Positions 63,828 through 64,000 of a stretch of 64,000 bases of DNA are shown here, in pieces. Every line of letters starts with the position of its first letter. Positions within the stretch are counted from its first letter, which is position 1. Source of the stretch: Corynebacterium sp. HMSC05H05. Its GTDB lineage: Bacteria > Actinomycetota > Actinomycetes > Mycobacteriales > Mycobacteriaceae. The stretch is taken from positions 20,719 to 84,718 of the forward strand of contig NZ_KV788382.1 of assembly GCF_001807265.1 (NCBI RefSeq), read 5' to 3'. Below the pieces are notes generated by a model, which searched no databases, was not told the DNA's origin, and worked only from the letters and a program-made list of their open reading frames with translations. Made by a program: the position numbers and the translations under genes.

Positions 63828-64000
63828 ATGAACTTCACCGACTTCGTTTCAGCAGGCGTAGCCGTGCTCGCCGACTTCGACCGCGACGTAGCCATGGCCG
63901 CCGGCCTGTCCACCGGGCGCGTGCGCGACCTGGCGCGGGTGCACCACACCTACTTCGGCCCGACCCAGTTCACCCGCAAACAACACGACGCCCTCGAAGC
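63828..64000 (+). CDS. N-terminus of a probable DUF222/HNH-endonuclease-type protein (cut by window end)
   Basis: 57 residues are visible: MNFTDFVSAGVAVLADFDRD..., RVHHTYFGPTQFTRKQHDAL. This resembles the N-terminus of the DUF222/HNH proteins that are repeated in corynebacterial genomes; the identity is a guess from the LHHxYFGxTxxT pattern. ATG 63828 lies 7 nt after TAACTT (63815-63820), leaderless. The HNH domain would lie outside the window. Confidence 0.5.
   Translation, partial: MNFTDFVSAGVAVLADFDRDVAMAAGLSTGRVRDLARVHHTYFGPTQFTRKQHDALE

Noticed and set aside
1..64000. CRISPR array, prophage, integrase or complete insertion sequence
   Set aside because: No regularly spaced repeats, phage structural genes, integrase or transposase were seen; only small noncoding repeats and gene relics are present.

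Overview
The window is 64 kb of high-GC actinobacterial chromosome. Gene content and synteny point to the genus Corynebacterium. Evidence: homodimeric aceE next to a divergent DUF3052 gene; a block of HAD / low-molecular-weight tyrosine phosphatase / SURF1 / NIF3 / zinc-ribbon / RNase HI-phosphatase that matches the mycobacterial Rv2228c-Rv2235 neighbourhood; rnpB; CYTH-CHAD; glnA2-glnE; thrC; exported proteins with a single C-terminal membrane helix; and many genes whose -10 box (TANNNT) lies only 6-8 nt before the start codon, as in leaderless corynebacterial transcripts. No species can be named from sequence alone.

Layout. (1) 1-7916 is a lower-GC accessory glycan cluster: a partial rhamnosyltransferase-like gene on the minus strand, two very large multidomain glycosyltransferases and an asparagine-synthetase-like protein. 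(2) 8.5-31 kb is mostly surface, transport and small-molecule genes: a giant lamin-tail/metallophosphoesterase surface protein, an ornithine cyclodeaminase homologue, an MDR oxidoreductase, a PIN-domain toxin-antitoxin pair, tRNA-Asn, several exported proteins, an AbgT transporter, a beta-lactamase-fold hydrolase, a uridine transporter-nucleoside hydrolase pair, tandem TRIC-type channels, a DUF4190/DUF4352 group and a DUF606 exporter. Two gene-fragment duplications and small palindromic repeats lie in the gaps. (3) 31-34.3 kb is a second low-GC island: a lone PHP-nuclease/SMC-like ATPase of the kind seen in anti-phage systems, with an unusually structured, probably noncoding region upstream. 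(4) 34.3-39 kb holds a succinate-semialdehyde dehydrogenase, an MNT-HEPN-type two-gene module with three upstream operators, and a HAD-acyl carrier protein pair divergent from a secreted Rib-like protein. (5) 39.4-63 kb is conserved core: aceE, DUF3052, tRNA-Val, SURF1/PTP/HAD operon, NIF3-zinc ribbon-RNase H, rnpB, RNB ribonuclease, galactokinase-like protein, CYTH-CHAD, glnA2-glnE, RelBE, thrC, a secreted serine protease, NUDIX and GH25 lysozyme. A DUF222/HNH-like gene runs off the right edge.

The most unusual signals are: (a) the structured segment 33991-34227 beside the PHP-ATPase gene, with an interleaved (pseudoknot-compatible) pair of 9-bp stems and two hairpins with identical 9-nt loops; (b) an 11-bp word, CGTCGANAAGC, found at least 22 times in both orientations but not seen in the two low-GC islands; (c) two families of small palindromic repeats; and (d) a divergent pair of apparently leaderless genes whose -10 boxes overlap by five bases. 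All starts were chosen by hand from ribosome binding sites or leaderless -10 spacing, and no database search was possible.
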